A DNA stretch of 64,000 nt from Actinopolyspora mortivallis DSM 44261 (GTDB taxonomy: Bacteria; Actinomycetota; Actinomycetes; Mycobacteriales; Pseudonocardiaceae), in the NCBI RefSeq assembly GCF_000384035.1, contig NZ_KB913024.1, positions 4,169,351 to 4,233,350 of the forward strand, given 5' to 3'. Positions 52,345 through 62,535 of the stretch are shown piece by piece (within the stretch, counting starts at the first letter, position 1; each line of letters begins with the position of its first letter). The position numbers were made by a program, and so were the translations under genes. The notes beneath the pieces were generated by a model. That model was not told where the DNA came from. It ran no database searches and saw nothing but the letters and a program-made list of their open reading frames with translations.

Positions 52345-53774
52345 CCCGCGGCGGAGATCCCGGCGATGATCAGCGCGTAGGGCAGCTGGGTCACCACGTG
52401 GTCGATGTGGTGCGACTGCGCCCCCGCCGAGGACATGATCGTGGTGTCGGAGATCGGCGAGCAGTGATCCCCCCAGATGGCTCCGGCCAGCACGGCACCG
52501 AGCACCGCGAACATCAGCCCCGGATCGGTGGCCGCGGCGATGTCCGCCGTGATCGGCAGCATCACCCCGAACGTCCCCCAGGAGGTTCCGGTGGACAGTG
52601 ACATGAACCCCGCGGTCACGAAGATCAGCAGCGGGATCAGCGCGTTGTCGATGCGGCCGCTGACCAGTCCGGCGAGGTACTCACCGGTACCCAGCCGCTC
52701 GATCACCGCGATGATGGTCCAGGCGAACAGCAGGATCCAGATGGCCGGCAGCATCGAGCGGATCCCCGACCACGTCCCCCGCCCGAGCCGTTGACGGCCG
52801 GTGCCCGCCCGGACGGCGAACCCCAGGGCGACGAGCCAGCCCACGACACCGCCGCACAGCAGTGAGGTCGGCACGTCGGTGTTCTCGAACACCGCCAGCG
52901 GGGAGAGTTCCGAAGCGGCCCGCGCCCCGGTGGCGATCATGGCGACGACCGTGGCGACGACCAGGGCCAGGATCGGCACGATCAGGTCCCGGATCCTGCC
53001 GTTGGGGTTGTGGTCCTCGCTCTCCGGCTCCCGGGAGAACGCCCCCTTCGCCGGGTCGGTGAGCCCTTCGCCCCGCAGCGCACGCTGCTCGTGCCTGCGC
53101 ATCGGGCCGATGTCGAGACCGAAGAACACCACGCAGACCACCATGAGCAGCGAGATGACGGCGTAGTAGTTGACCGGGACGGTACGCAGGAAGGCCTCCA
53201 GTCCACCGGTCTCGGCGAAGCCGCGTACCGAGACGATCCCGGCGAACACGGAGATGATGTAGGCCCCCCAGCTGGAGATCGGCATGAGTATGCAGATGGG
53301 GGCCGAGGTGGAGTCCACCGTGTAGGCGAGCTTGGCGCGGGATATCCGCTGCCGGTCGGTGACGGGGCGACTCACGTTTCCGACGACCAGGGCGTTGAAG
53401 TAGTCGTCGATGAACAGGACGATTCCGAGCAGGGTCGGGAAGAACAGGGTGCCCCTGCGGGTCCGGAAACGACGCGTCGCCCATTCCGCGAAGGAGTGGC
53501 TGCCCCCGCACGCCGATATGACGGAGGCCGTCATTCCGAGAAGGAGCAGGAAACAGAGAATGAAGACGTTTCCGGTGTTGATTCCCCCGTCGGAGACGAA
53601 TATTTCCGCCACGATCCCGAAGAGCGTCCCCAGGGAGGCCAGCGGTGCGAATCCGTTCAGCAGCGCCACACCGGAAAGGATTCCGATGCTCAGCGAAAGC
53701 AGAACTTTGCGTGTGAGTACGACCAGGCCGAGAGCGAGTACCGGAGGAACCAGGGATAAGAACGAATCTGACAT
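52209..53774 (-). CDS. nhaC: NhaC-type Na+/H+ antiporter
   Basis: A 521-residue membrane protein with about 12 transmembrane segments. NhaC-family sections include the N-terminal MTASVISACGGS and the FIDDYFNALVVGNVSRPVTD, SFMSLSTGTSWG-like (FMSLSTGTSWGTFGVM) and ISDTTIMSSAGA motifs. It would extrude Na+ in exchange for protons, sensible in a salt-exposed bacterium. ATG 53774. Confidence 0.88.
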   Translation of the reverse strand: MSDSFLSLVPPVLALGLVVLTRKVLLSLSIGILSGVALLNGFAPLASLGTLFGIVAEIFVSDGGINTGNVFILCFLLLLGMTASVISACGGSHSFAEWATRRFRTRRGTLFFPTLLGIVLFIDDYFNALVVGNVSRPVTDRQRISRAKLAYTVDSTSAPICILMPISSWGAYIISVFAGIVSVRGFAETGGLEAFLRTVPVNYYAVISLLMVVCVVFFGLDIGPMRRHEQRALRGEGLTDPAKGAFSREPESEDHNPNGRIRDLIVPILALVVATVVAMIATGARAASELSPLAVFENTDVPTSLLCGGVVGWLVALGFAVRAGTGRQRLGRGTWSGIRSMLPAIWILLFAWTIIAVIERLGTGEYLAGLVSGRIDNALIPLLIFVTAGFMSLSTGTSWGTFGVMLPITADIAAATDPGLMFAVLGAVLAGAIWGDHCSPISDTTIMSSAGAQSHHIDHVVTQLPYALIIAGISAAGYLVLGLTGSGLLGLLGALVLFAATVVALRLATGAARRTEEPVLR

Positions 53775-54290
53775 CGGCGCGCTCCTGGGTGGCTCGGGGT
53801 CACTGCGCACGCCGCTGCGCGGCGTGCGGAACACGGTACCGACAGGTGCAAGGGGCGGGGGAGATCCGGAACGGGATCTCGGAGTCCGCTCCTCGCGTCG
53901 GTCGTGTTCCCGTCGTCGTGGAAGACGTCTTTTCCGTGTTTCGGCGCACCGCTGTGACTTCCTCTTCGCTGGTCTTGTCCGGGGCCGTGGCCCCTTTTTC
54001 CTTTCGGTTCAGCCTAGCAAGAAGGGCGTACGGACGATTTTTCGTGATGATGCTTCTCCGGTGGACGTTCTCTTGGTTCGGAGAGATTCTCCGGAATGTT
54101 CTCCCCATGCTTTTCGTGGGATGTCGTGGAGATTGTTCACCATCCGTGTCGAACACGTTTCGCCGTGTCGTCCCCGTGGATCGGTGCTTTCGGTGGGGTG
54201 CTGGTTCACGTGTCGGCACCCGGTGGGAGGAGGTCGTGTGTACGGTGACCACGACGTCCGGGGCTGTTACACACCGGCCCCTGTTTCCTC
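53775..54290. other. Intergenic region, no gene seen
   Basis: About 515 bp, less G+C-rich than neighbours. A 170-residue frame on the plus strand (53789-54301) lacks any family and was rejected. Confidence 0.5.
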
Positions 54291-54338
54291 TGAACGAGTG
54301 AGATCAACTCTTCGTTCATAGACCGAACGAGTGAGATC
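54291..54338 (+). repeat. GAACGAGTGAGATC direct repeat with inverted arm
   Basis: Copies of GAACGAGTGAGATC at 54292-54305 and 54325-54338 (period 33), plus TGAACGA/TCGTTCA as an inverted repeat (54291-54297 and 54312-54318). Located about 70 bp upstream of the next gene. Confidence 0.75.
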
Positions 54339-54407
54339 GTCTTTTTCCGGGTGCACGTTCAGTCGTCGAAGCGGCAGTATCCGTCCGAAAGAGTGGAAAG
54401 GAGTCGA

Positions 54408-55094
54408 ATGCCCAAGACGGAATTCCGTACCAGGAAAGACGGAACGGTGTACCCGATCCGGGGAAAACGCGGCGGAAAACTCCTCGGTGCCGGGGTGGCG
54501 GCGGTGTTGGTGTACTCGGGTGGGACCACGGGCTCGTTGTCCCTCGGCGGAGCCGCCGGCGGGACGGGCTCGGCGGAACTCTCGGCGGCGGACTCCGCCG
54601 TGGTGCGTACCGTGCGACGGAACACGGCCCGCAGCAAGCAACTCGCCCGTCAGGGGAAACGCAGCAGGACCTGGAGTCGAATGCGGCTGCGGCGGGGGAA
54701 CCGCACACGGGAGGAGGCCGCGGAGTGCGCGCTGTTCTCCCACGGGCAGGTCCGCGAGTTCTTCCTGGAACACCCCTGCCGGAGGTTGGACCGGGTCCAG
54801 TTCCCGCTGACCGACCGGGCGGACAACACCGTCACCGTGCTGGTGTCCTGGGTGCGTATGCGCGGACGTGGACAGGCCCGTCGCCTCCGGAACCTCATCG
54901 ACGTGCACGGCACCGGCGACATCCGTCCCGTGCTGCCCGGAACGCGCTTCACCGGCCACCACTATGACTCGAAGCCGCGGGGCGACACCCTGGTGGTGGC
55001 CGAGGCCGAGCCGGTGCGGGGACGACCTCCCCGGCAGGTGCTGCGTACCGTGCCCGAGGTCGCCGTGGAACTTCCCCCGCCGGGCCGGCGGTGA
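54408..55094 (+). CDS. Hypothetical protein with hydrophobic N-terminal segment
   Basis: A 228-residue protein of unknown function. An N-terminal KTEFRTRKDGTVYPIRGKRG region, a short Gly/Ala-rich hydrophobic patch (about 24-50) and a basic C-terminal half. It may be membrane- or envelope-associated. ATG 54408 has AAAGGAG upstream. The GAACGAGTGAGATC repeats 70 bp upstream may regulate it. Confidence 0.65.
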   Translation: MPKTEFRTRKDGTVYPIRGKRGGKLLGAGVAAVLVYSGGTTGSLSLGGAAGGTGSAELSAADSAVVRTVRRNTARSKQLARQGKRSRTWSRMRLRRGNRTREEAAECALFSHGQVREFFLEHPCRRLDRVQFPLTDRADNTVTVLVSWVRMRGRGQARRLRNLIDVHGTGDIRPVLPGTRFTGHHYDSKPRGDTLVVAEAEPVRGRPPRQVLRTVPEVAVELPPPGRR

Positions 55095-55199
55095 GCCCGC
55101 GAGGTCAGTGCTCCGTGACGCCCGGCGCCACACGGTGTGTGGGGCGGCCCAGCACGGGCTCGCCACGCCGTCCCGTCCCGACGGTGTGACGGCGGGGAC

Positions 55200-56402
55200 T
55201 CAGGTGCTCGGGCCGTCGAGCTGCTCGACGGTGGCGACCGACGGTTCCTCGCGTTCCCGCAACCGCTCGGAGACCCGCTCGGCCTCACCCAGCACCCGCA
55301 GCGGGTTGTGCCAGGTCAGTTTGGCCAGCTCCTGTTCGGACCAGCCGCGCGTGAGCAGCTCCTCCAACAGCGCCGGGTAGCCGGACACGTCCTCCAGCCC
55401 GGAGGTGGTGAACACCGTCCCGTCGAAGTCCCCGCCGAGACCCACGTGGTCGATCCCCGCCACGGAACGCAGCCGTTCCACCTGGTCGGCCACGTCGGAG
55501 ACCGTCGCGCGGGGGCGTGGGTGCTCGGCCTCGAACTCCGCACGTACCCGCCCGGCCTCCTCCGAGGAGTCCAACGGGCGGATCCCGCGCGTGAGCAGGT
55601 GTTCGTCCAGCGAGCGTTCCCAGTCGGCGGCGGCCTGGAGGACGAACTTCGGTACGAACGTGGCCATGACCACCCCGCCGTTGTCCGGCACCGCCCGCAG
55701 CACGTCCTCGGGCACGTTGCGCGGGTGGTCGCACAGCGACCTGGCGTTGGAGTGGGAGAAGATCACCGGAGCCCGCGTGACCCGCAGCGCGTCCCGCATG
55801 GTGTCGGCGGCGGTGTGCGAGAGGTCCACCAACATGCCCAGTCGGTTCATCTCCCGCACCACCTCCTCGCCGAAACGGGTGAGTCCTCCGGCGCGTGGTT
55901 CGTCGGTGGCCGAGTCCGCCCAGGCGACGTTGTCGTTGTGCGTGAGCGTCAGGTAGCGCACCCCCAGCCGGTACAGCGCGCGCAGCGTGCCCAGCGAACA
56001 GGCGATCGAGTGCCCACCCTCGGCCCCCATCAGCGAGGCGATGCGCCCGGACTGGCGGGCACGTTCCACATCGGAGACCGAGGTGGCGGCGACCAGCCGC
56101 TCGGGATAGCGGTCCAGCAGCGCACGGACGCAGTCCACCTGCTCCAGAGTGGCCGTCACGGCCGTCTGCCCGGTCAGCTCGGTGCTGACGTAGACCGACC
56201 AGAACTGCGCGCCCACCCCACCGGCCTCCAAACGGGCCAGGTCCGTGTGCAGCGTGCCCGACTGGTCCGCGGTGAGTTCCCGGCGCGCCAGCTCGTAGCC
56301 CACCTGCTCCCGCAGCGCCCAGGGGAGGTCGTTGTGGCCGTCGAACACGGGAGCGCCCACCGGTCCCGGCCGGGTGGGGGAGGACGGGGCGGTGTCGTTC
56401 AT
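55200..56402 (-). CDS. Membrane dipeptidase family M19 peptidase
   Basis: A 400-residue metal-dependent dipeptidase (renal-dipeptidase-like). Metal-ligand sites: DGHNDLPWA at the N-terminus, GAEGGHSI mid-protein, the DLSHTAADT segment, and GLGGDFDGT. It cleaves dipeptides, possibly including D-amino-acid ones. No signal peptide, so cytoplasmic. ATG 56402. Confidence 0.88.
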   Translation of the reverse strand: MNDTAPSSPTRPGPVGAPVFDGHNDLPWALREQVGYELARRELTADQSGTLHTDLARLEAGGVGAQFWSVYVSTELTGQTAVTATLEQVDCVRALLDRYPERLVAATSVSDVERARQSGRIASLMGAEGGHSIACSLGTLRALYRLGVRYLTLTHNDNVAWADSATDEPRAGGLTRFGEEVVREMNRLGMLVDLSHTAADTMRDALRVTRAPVIFSHSNARSLCDHPRNVPEDVLRAVPDNGGVVMATFVPKFVLQAAADWERSLDEHLLTRGIRPLDSSEEAGRVRAEFEAEHPRPRATVSDVADQVERLRSVAGIDHVGLGGDFDGTVFTTSGLEDVSGYPALLEELLTRGWSEQELAKLTWHNPLRVLGEAERVSERLREREEPSVATVEQLDGPST

Positions 56403-56553
56403 ACGGGCCTCACGTGTGCGGGTGCGGCAGGACCCACCAACCCTAGCCCCTCGGCGGCGCGGGACGTTGCCTCCGGCGACCGGTTCTGCGACCTTGGCCG
56501 GGAGCCCGCGCCGCGAGTTCTCTCCCCACACGCCCCGGCAGGCAGGAGCGGTC

Positions 56554-57225
56554 GTGCCCGGACCGAAAGTGGCCTTCGACGTGTTCGGAACGCTCGCCGA
56601 CCCGGCGAGTCACGCGAACGGGTTGCGCCCGTACACGCACCAGGCGGAGACGATCGCCGCTTCGTGGCGGCGCTACCAGCTGGAGATCTCCTGGCTGCTC
56701 GCCGCCGCCCGGCATCACCAGCCGTGGCCGGTGGTCACCGCGCAGGCCTTGGACATGGCCCTGAGCGCGGCCGGGACCGGGCTGAGCGAACAGCAGCGCG
56801 CGGTGGCGCTGGATCGGGTGGCCGTTCCCGAGCTGTTCGAGGGAGTGGAGGCGGTGCTGGACCGGATGCTGCGGCGCGGAGCCCGTCCCGCCGTGTTCTC
56901 GAACGGGGACCCGCCGGGACTGGACAGGATCCTCACCGAGCACGGCATCGCCGACCGGTTCGAGTGGACGGTCAGCTGTGCCGAGGTGGAGACGTTCAAA
57001 CCAGCCCCGGAGACCTACCGGCACCTGGCCGCCCGGCTCGACAGCGAGCCGGGCGAGATCTGGTTGGTCTCCGGCAACCCCTTCGACTGCGCCGGGGCCG
57101 CGCTGGCGGGACTGCGTGTGGCCCAGCTGGCCTCACCGGCGGTTCCGGACTACCCGTTCGCCCCCGAGCCCGAGCTCGTGCTGGACACACTGGAGGAGCT
57201 GCCCGAGCGACTGCCCGCCGAGTGA
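56554..57225 (+). CDS. HAD-family haloacid dehalogenase-like hydrolase (type II)
   Basis: A 223-residue HAD hydrolase. Motif I has the nucleophile Asp in FDVFGTLAD, motif II Ser/Asn in VFSNGD, motif III Lys in KPAPETY, and motif [10 protein letters not shown]. The haloalkanoic-acid dehalogenase type II group often has this arrangement. GTG 56554 has AGGAG upstream. A 22-nt palindrome follows 36 bp downstream. Confidence 0.85.
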   Translation: MPGPKVAFDVFGTLADPASHANGLRPYTHQAETIAASWRRYQLEISWLLAAARHHQPWPVVTAQALDMALSAAGTGLSEQQRAVALDRVAVPELFEGVEAVLDRMLRRGARPAVFSNGDPPGLDRILTEHGIADRFEWTVSCAEVETFKPAPETYRHLAARLDSEPGEIWLVSGNPFDCAGAALAGLRVAQLASPAVPDYPFAPEPELVLDTLEELPERLPAE

Positions 57226-57373
57226 GCCACTCCCCGCCGGGGAAACGGGCGGCGGCGTCCGCCCACCCCCCGGGGGGTGGGCCGCTCGCGCTCTTTCCTC
57301 ACCCACGGGCTCCGTTTAACATGCTGCTACTCGATCGAGTGATCGGAAGGGTGAACTCCGGAGGATACCGCTG

Positions 57374-57640
57374 ATGTCCGACCGGGACGGGGAGCGGGCG
57401 GGCCGAACACCGCGTCACGAGCGCTCGCCCTGGAACCTGTTGCTGCTGGTTCCGCTGCTGATGCTGGTCACTCCGCTGTGGAACCACGACGAGCCCCGCC
57501 TGTTCGGGCTGCCGATGTTCTACTGGTCGCAGTTCCTCTTCGTCCCGCTGGGCGTGGTGTGTGTGGCGCTGGTGGTACGCGCGGCCAACCGGCGGGAACG
57601 GGCCGCCGAGCAGGACGCCCCGAGCGGGGGAGAACGCTGA
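57374..57640 (+). CDS. DUF3311 small membrane protein
   Basis: An 88-residue protein with two hydrophobic segments (about 20-35 and 48-68). DUF3311 proteins precede sodium:solute symporters and probably form their small partner subunit. ATG 57374 with GGAGG nine bases upstream. The symporter starts 2 nt after its stop codon. Confidence 0.85.
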   Translation: MSDRDGERAGRTPRHERSPWNLLLLVPLLMLVTPLWNHDEPRLFGLPMFYWSQFLFVPLGVVCVALVVRAANRRERAAEQDAPSGGER

Positions 57641-57641
57641 C

Positions 57642-59342
57642 ATGCAGTGGACCGAGTTCGGGGTGTTCACCGCGCTGTTCGTGCTGGTGTCGGTGCTGGG
57701 TTTCGTGGCCACCCGGTGGCGCCGGGCCGCCTCCATGGACCACCTCGACGAGTGGGGACTGGGCGGGCGCCGGTTCGGATCCTGGATCACCTGGTTCCTG
57801 GTGGGCGGGGACCTCTACACCGCCTACACCTTCGTGGCCGTTCCCGCCCTGGTGTTCGGGGCCGGGGCCATGGGGTTCTTCGCGCTTCCCTACACCGTGG
57901 TGCTGTACCCACTGGTGCTGCTGCCGCTGCTGCGCATGTGGTCGGTGTCCAAGGTGCACGGATACGTCACCCCTGCGGACTACGTGCGCGGACGTTACGA
58001 CTCCGCGCTGCTGGCCACCCTGGTGGCGATCACCGGGATCGTGGCCACCATGCCCTACATCGCCCTCCAGCTGGCGGGGCTGGAGGCCGTGCTGCGCACC
58101 ATGGGGCTCAACGGCGGCGGGATCGCGGGGCACGCTCCGCTGTTCGTGGCCTTCCTGGTGCTGGCGCTGTACACCTACCACTCCGGGCTGCGCGCGCCCG
58201 CGCTGATCGCCTTCGTCAAGGACCTGCTGATCTACGTGGTCATCCTGGTGGCCGTGTTCTACCTGCCCACCAGGATCGGCGGGTGGGGCTCGATCATCGA
58301 CGAGTCCGCCGCCGTGCTGTCCCAACCGGACCCGCGGACCGGCCAGGCCTCCGGTTCCGTCCTGCTGGGCGAGCACAACCAGCTCCAGTACGCCACGCTG
58401 GCGCTGGGCTCGGCCCTGGCGCTGTTCCTCTATCCGCACTCGCTGACCGGCATCCTGGCCTCCTCCGGGCGCGGGGTCATCCGACGCAACATGATCGCGT
58501 TGCCCGCCTACTCGTTCCTGCTGGGGATGCTGGCGCTGTTGGGGTACGCGGCCCTGGCGACCGGGGTGGAACCGATCGTCAACGGGGCGACGGGGGAACC
58601 GGACTCCAACACCATCGTCCCGGTGCTGTTCGACCGGATGTTCGCCGACTGGTTCGCCGGGCTGGCCTACGCGGCCATCGGCATCGGGGCCCTCGTTCCG
58701 GCGGCCATCATGTCCATCGCGGCGGCGAACCTGTGGACCCGCAACATCTACAAGGAGCACCTCCGTCCCGGGGCGAGCGCGGCGGACGAGGCACGCCAGG
58801 CCCGGCTGGCCTCCCTGGTGGTCAAGTTCGGCGCCGTGCTGAGCATCGTGTTCATCGACCCCCAGTTCTCCATCGACATGCAGCTCATCGGCGGCGTGAT
58901 CATCCTCCAGACCCTGCCCGCCGTGGCCGTGGGTCTGTACACGAGATGGCCGCACCGCTGGGCGCTGGTAGCCGGGTGGACGGTGGGCATGGCGTGGGGA
59001 CTGTGGCAGCTCTACCTGATCCCCAAGGACCCGGTCACCGGGCGGGGACACTTCGGCGGCTCCGCCATGCGGCTGGGCGAGTTCAACCTGTTCGGCTGGG
59101 AGCCGCTTCCGGACGTCGCCACCCAGATCTACGTCGGGGCCGTGGCCCTGGCGCTGAACCTGCTGGTGGTCGTGCTGCTCACCCCGCTGTTCGGCCGTCT
59201 CGGCCTCTCACCCGGCACCGACCACACCCGGGAGGGGGACTATCTGGCCACCGGCCGACCCGCGAGCGGGCACACCGGTGGCGGAGCGGCTGACGGCGGG
59301 CCGGGGGACTCCGAACGCTGGGCCCCCTCCACCCGGACCTGA
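57642..59342 (+). CDS. Sodium:solute symporter (MctP-like)
   Basis: A 566-residue SSS-family transporter with about 13 transmembrane segments. WFLVGGDLYTAYTFVAVPALVFGAG (residues about 52-76) holds the helix 1-2 region, and PAAIMSIAAANLWTRNIY is an SSS consensus near the Na2 site. The DUF3311-plus-SSS pair fits monocarboxylate uptake of the MctP group. ATG 57642 with GGGGAG upstream. Confidence 0.9.
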   Translation: MQWTEFGVFTALFVLVSVLGFVATRWRRAASMDHLDEWGLGGRRFGSWITWFLVGGDLYTAYTFVAVPALVFGAGAMGFFALPYTVVLYPLVLLPLLRMWSVSKVHGYVTPADYVRGRYDSALLATLVAITGIVATMPYIALQLAGLEAVLRTMGLNGGGIAGHAPLFVAFLVLALYTYHSGLRAPALIAFVKDLLIYVVILVAVFYLPTRIGGWGSIIDESAAVLSQPDPRTGQASGSVLLGEHNQLQYATLALGSALALFLYPHSLTGILASSGRGVIRRNMIALPAYSFLLGMLALLGYAALATGVEPIVNGATGEPDSNTIVPVLFDRMFADWFAGLAYAAIGIGALVPAAIMSIAAANLWTRNIYKEHLRPGASAADEARQARLASLVVKFGAVLSIVFIDPQFSIDMQLIGGVIILQTLPAVAVGLYTRWPHRWALVAGWTVGMAWGLWQLYLIPKDPVTGRGHFGGSAMRLGEFNLFGWEPLPDVATQIYVGAVALALNLLVVVLLTPLFGRLGLSPGTDHTREGDYLATGRPASGHTGGGAADGGPGDSERWAPSTRT

Positions 59343-59398
59343 GGCGACACCCGCCGTGGGCGGGGTCGCGTTTTCCGACAACGACGAAAGGCGGACTC

Positions 59399-61057
59399 GT
59401 GACAGCGCAGACGGACGTCATCGTCGTGGGCGCCGGACTCGCGGGGCTGGTGGCCACCTACGAACTCACCCGGGCCGGTCGTCGCGTGCTGGTCCTCGAA
59501 CAGGAGAACGCCGACAACCTCGGGGGGCAGGCCCACTGGTCGCTCGGCGGGATCTTCCTGGTGAACAGCCCCGAGCAGCGCAGGCTGGGGGTGCGGGACA
59601 GCGCCGAGCTGGCGCTGCGGGACTGGACGGGCTCGGCCGCCTTCGGCGACTCCGCCTCCGACAGGTGGCCACGCCGCTGGGCCGAGGCCTACGTCTCCTT
59701 CGCCGCCGGGGAGAAACGCGAGTACCTGCGCGGGCTGGGAATGCGTTTCATGCCCTTCGTGGGCTGGGCCGAACGCGGCGACGGCACGGCGGGTGGGCAC
59801 GGCAACTCGGTTCCCCGGTTCCACTTCGGCTGGGGGACCGGCCCCGAGATCGTCCGCGTGTTCGCCGAACGGGTGCGTCGGGCCGAACGGGAAGGGCTGG
59901 TGCGTTTCGAGTACCGCCGTCGCGTGGACGAGCTGCTGCTCGACCGGGGAGCGGTGCACGGGGTGCGGGGCAGCGTGCTGGAACCCTCCGCCGAGCCGCG
60001 CGGGGTGGCCTCCTCGCGGAGGGTGGTCGGCGAGTTCGAGCACCACGCCCAGGCGGTGGTGGTGGCCTCCGGCGGGATCGGAGGCGACCAGGAGCTGGTG
60101 CGGCGCAACTGGCCACGTCGGCTCGGGCGCGCCCCGGAGCACATGCTCACCGGAGTACCGGCGCATGTGGACGGCAGGATGCTGGAGATCGGGGAACGGG
60201 CCGGGGCCAACGTGATCAACCGGGACCGCATGTGGCACTACACCGAGGGGGTGAGCAACTGGGATCCGGTCTGGCCGGACCACGGCATCCGGATCCTGCC
60301 CGGCCCCTCCGCGCTGTGGCTGGACGCCCGCGGCAACCGGCTGCCACCGCCGTACTTCCCCGGTTTCGACACCATGGGAACGCTGCGGCACCTGCTGGCC
60401 ACCGGTCACGACCACAGCTGGTTCCTGCTGGACCGCAGCATCCTGGAGAAGGAGTTCGCGCTGTCCGGTTCGGAACAGAACCCGGACCTGACCGACAAGA
60501 GCCCCCGCAAGCTGCTGTCCCGGGTGCGCGGCGGCGCTCCCGGGCCGGTCGACGCCTTCCGGCGTCGCGGGGTCGACTTCCTGGTGCGGGACAACCTGCG
60601 GGACCTGGTCACCGCGATGAACGAGCTGACCGGCCAGCGGCTGCTGGACCACCAGCGGGTGCGGCGCGAGGTGCTCGCCCGGGACGCCGGAGTGGGAGGG
60701 ATGTCCGGCAAGGACATGCAGCTCACCGCGATCCGGGCGGCGCGCGGGTTCGTCAGTGACCGCCTGATCCGGGTGACACCCCCGCACCGGCTGCTCGACC
60801 CGCGTCACGGGCCGTTGGTCGCGGTGCGGCTACGCGTGCTCACCCGCAAGACCCTCGGTGGGATGGAGACGAATCTGGACTCGCAGGTGCTACGGCCGGA
60901 CGGCGAGGTGCTCGACGGGCTCTACGCCGCCGGTGAGGTGGCCGGTTTCGGTGGTGGCGGGGTGCACGGCCACAACGCGCTGGAGGGCACCTTCCTCGGC
61001 GGGTGCGTGTTCTCCGGCAGGAACGCGGGCAGGGCGCTGGCCCGGGATCTGGGCTGA
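59399..61057 (+). CDS. FAD-binding dehydrogenase (KstD/fumarate-reductase-like)
   Basis: A 552-residue flavoprotein. N-terminal Rossmann motif VVGAGLAGLVATYELTRAG. The C-terminal segment LYAAGEVAGFGGGGVHGHNALEGTFLGGCVFSGR is the FAD-binding-2 ending seen in 3-ketosteroid dehydrogenases and related enzymes. Membership in the KstD group is likely, but a sterol substrate is not proved. GTG 59399 with GAAAGG upstream. Possibly in one transcript with the SSS pair. Confidence 0.85.
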   Translation: MTAQTDVIVVGAGLAGLVATYELTRAGRRVLVLEQENADNLGGQAHWSLGGIFLVNSPEQRRLGVRDSAELALRDWTGSAAFGDSASDRWPRRWAEAYVSFAAGEKREYLRGLGMRFMPFVGWAERGDGTAGGHGNSVPRFHFGWGTGPEIVRVFAERVRRAEREGLVRFEYRRRVDELLLDRGAVHGVRGSVLEPSAEPRGVASSRRVVGEFEHHAQAVVVASGGIGGDQELVRRNWPRRLGRAPEHMLTGVPAHVDGRMLEIGERAGANVINRDRMWHYTEGVSNWDPVWPDHGIRILPGPSALWLDARGNRLPPPYFPGFDTMGTLRHLLATGHDHSWFLLDRSILEKEFALSGSEQNPDLTDKSPRKLLSRVRGGAPGPVDAFRRRGVDFLVRDNLRDLVTAMNELTGQRLLDHQRVRREVLARDAGVGGMSGKDMQLTAIRAARGFVSDRLIRVTPPHRLLDPRHGPLVAVRLRVLTRKTLGGMETNLDSQVLRPDGEVLDGLYAAGEVAGFGGGGVHGHNALEGTFLGGCVFSGRNAGRALARDLG

Positions 61058-61128
61058 AGCGGGGTGGGAGTCCGGGCGGCCACCACGGCGGTGTGGTCGA
61101 GGGGCCGGTGGTGCCGAAACCGGTGTCC

Positions 61129-61320
61129 CTACTGGGAACCGCTCCCGCCGCCCCGCTCGAACTCCGGTGCCCACACGTGCCAGCTGGACAGCTCGATGGG
61201 GCACTGGTAGGCCACCAGCCGCCCGCCGGAGGAGTTGACCAGTCGCTGGGCCTGGTGCTTGGTGACGATCGCGCGATGCGCGCACACGGTGCAGCGTGGA
61301 GCGTTGCTGTAGTTCCACAT
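61129..61320 (-). CDS. Small zinc-ribbon-like protein
   Basis: A 63-residue protein with CTVCAHRA (CxxC) and a third Cys in YQCPIE, resembling a small zinc-ribbon. The ATG at 61320 lies about 15 nt after GGAGGGAA. Actinobacterial conserved small protein, function unknown. Located directly upstream of the kinase-like gene on the same strand but before it in order. Confidence 0.6.
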   Translation of the reverse strand: MWNYSNAPRCTVCAHRAIVTKHQAQRLVNSSGGRLVAYQCPIELSSWHVWAPEFERGGGSGSQ

Positions 61321-61450
61321 GGTCAACGGGCTCGTTCCCTCCGAAATCGGGGCTGGTCGGTCCGGCGACCGGTCTACCCTTTCGTTCCGGCCGGATCCAC
61401 CCGCCTCGGGGGCGTGTGTGCCAGGGCACTTTCCGGCGGTACCCGAGCGC

Positions 61451-62377
61451 TCAGCCGCCGTCCACCCAGTTCCGGGGAACGGCCACGTGCAGCGCGTTGC
61501 GGGCCACGGAGATCTCCTGGGGGGTGCGGTCCACCAGCTCGCCGTCGATGTTGATCGGCATGCTCCGGGCGGTCTCCACGCGCACCCGCCGGGTGCGGAT
61601 GTGCTCGGCCTGGTCGGTCTCCAGCAGCCGGGTGCTGCGGAAGTTCCGCGCGACGGTGAGCAGTTCGCGGAGGTTGCCGTGCCTGATCACCGTGATGTCC
61701 AGGGTGCTGTCGTCGATTCCGGAGTCGGGGACGGCCAGCTGACCCCCTCCGAAGTAGCGCCCGTTGGCCACGGAGATCTGGAGCAGACTGGGATACTCCC
61801 TGGTCTCGTGATCGCCGTCCGGGAAGCTCAGCCTGGCGGGAAACGGGCGGTGCCGCAGGAAGCCGCGGGCGGAGGCCACCGGGTAGGCCAGCGCTCCGAC
61901 GTGTTTCTTCAGGCCCGGCGACATCGCGGTGGCCACCTCGGCGCCCACCCCCACCGAGGCCCGGTTGGCGTAGTAGTTGGTGCCGCACAGCCCCAGGTCG
62001 ATGTCCACGATCCTGCCCCGCGCGATGGTGTGACACGCCTGTTCCAGGTCGGTCGGGATGTCGAGGGTACGGGCGAAGTCGTTGGCCGTTCCCAGCGGAA
62101 GCAGCCCCATGGGCACGCCGGTGTGGGCCAGCACGTCGACCACGGAGCTGACGGTTCCGTCACCGCCGCCGATCACCACGAAGTCGTGCCCGGCGTCCAC
62201 GGCGGAACGCACCGTCTCCACCAGTCGGGCGGGATCCCGCAGCGGGTAGGTCTGCCCGAGGGGAACTCCCTGCTCGCTCAGGGTGCGTAGGGCCAGCGAG
62301 TAGGCCTGGCTGCCGGCGCGCGACAGCGTGTTGACCACCACAGCCACCCGGTTCGCGGTTCTCGTTTCCGTGGACAC
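61451..62377 (-). CDS. Diacylglycerol kinase-family lipid kinase
   Basis: A 308-residue DagK-type lipid kinase. The nucleotide loop is GGGDGTVSSVVDVL (about 70-83), preceded by VVVNTLSRAGSQ and followed by LPLGTANDFARTL. The second domain has the NYYANRASVGVGAEV segment. It phosphorylates a diacylglycerol or similar lipid. GTG 62377 has AGGAG five bases upstream; a second in-frame GTG at 62380 is possible. Confidence 0.88.
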   Translation of the reverse strand: MSTETRTANRVAVVVNTLSRAGSQAYSLALRTLSEQGVPLGQTYPLRDPARLVETVRSAVDAGHDFVVIGGGDGTVSSVVDVLAHTGVPMGLLPLGTANDFARTLDIPTDLEQACHTIARGRIVDIDLGLCGTNYYANRASVGVGAEVATAMSPGLKKHVGALAYPVASARGFLRHRPFPARLSFPDGDHETREYPSLLQISVANGRYFGGGQLAVPDSGIDDSTLDITVIRHGNLRELLTVARNFRSTRLLETDQAEHIRTRRVRVETARSMPINIDGELVDRTPQEISVARNALHVAVPRNWVDGG

Positions 62378-62492
62378 CACCGCTCCTGCGCGTTCGGTCG
62401 GGCCGGACACCGCCGCAGTGTAGGCGCAAGCCCACACCGTCGGTGCGGCGCGTGCAGGGGTGTGCGTGCCCGCACCCCGGCGGACACGCGAA

Positions 62493-62521
62493 GGGGGACG
62501 GGCGGCTTCCGCCCGTCCCCC
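62493..62521. terminator. Strong hairpin before the APC gene end
   Basis: GGGGGACGGGCG pairs with CGCCCGTCCCCC (12 bp) around a short GCTTC loop in the gap between the APC permease stop and the lipid kinase gene. It likely terminates the permease transcript. Confidence 0.8.
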
Positions 62522-62535
62522 TCGGGTGCGACCTC

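Noticed and set aside
53789..54301. 170-codon plus-strand frame before the unknown gene
   Set aside because: No ribosome site or domain; overlaps the regulatory repeats.
57261..57282. Perfect palindrome GCCCACCCCCCGGGGGGTGGGC
   Set aside because: Without a loop it is a poor terminator candidate, so it is not listed as one.
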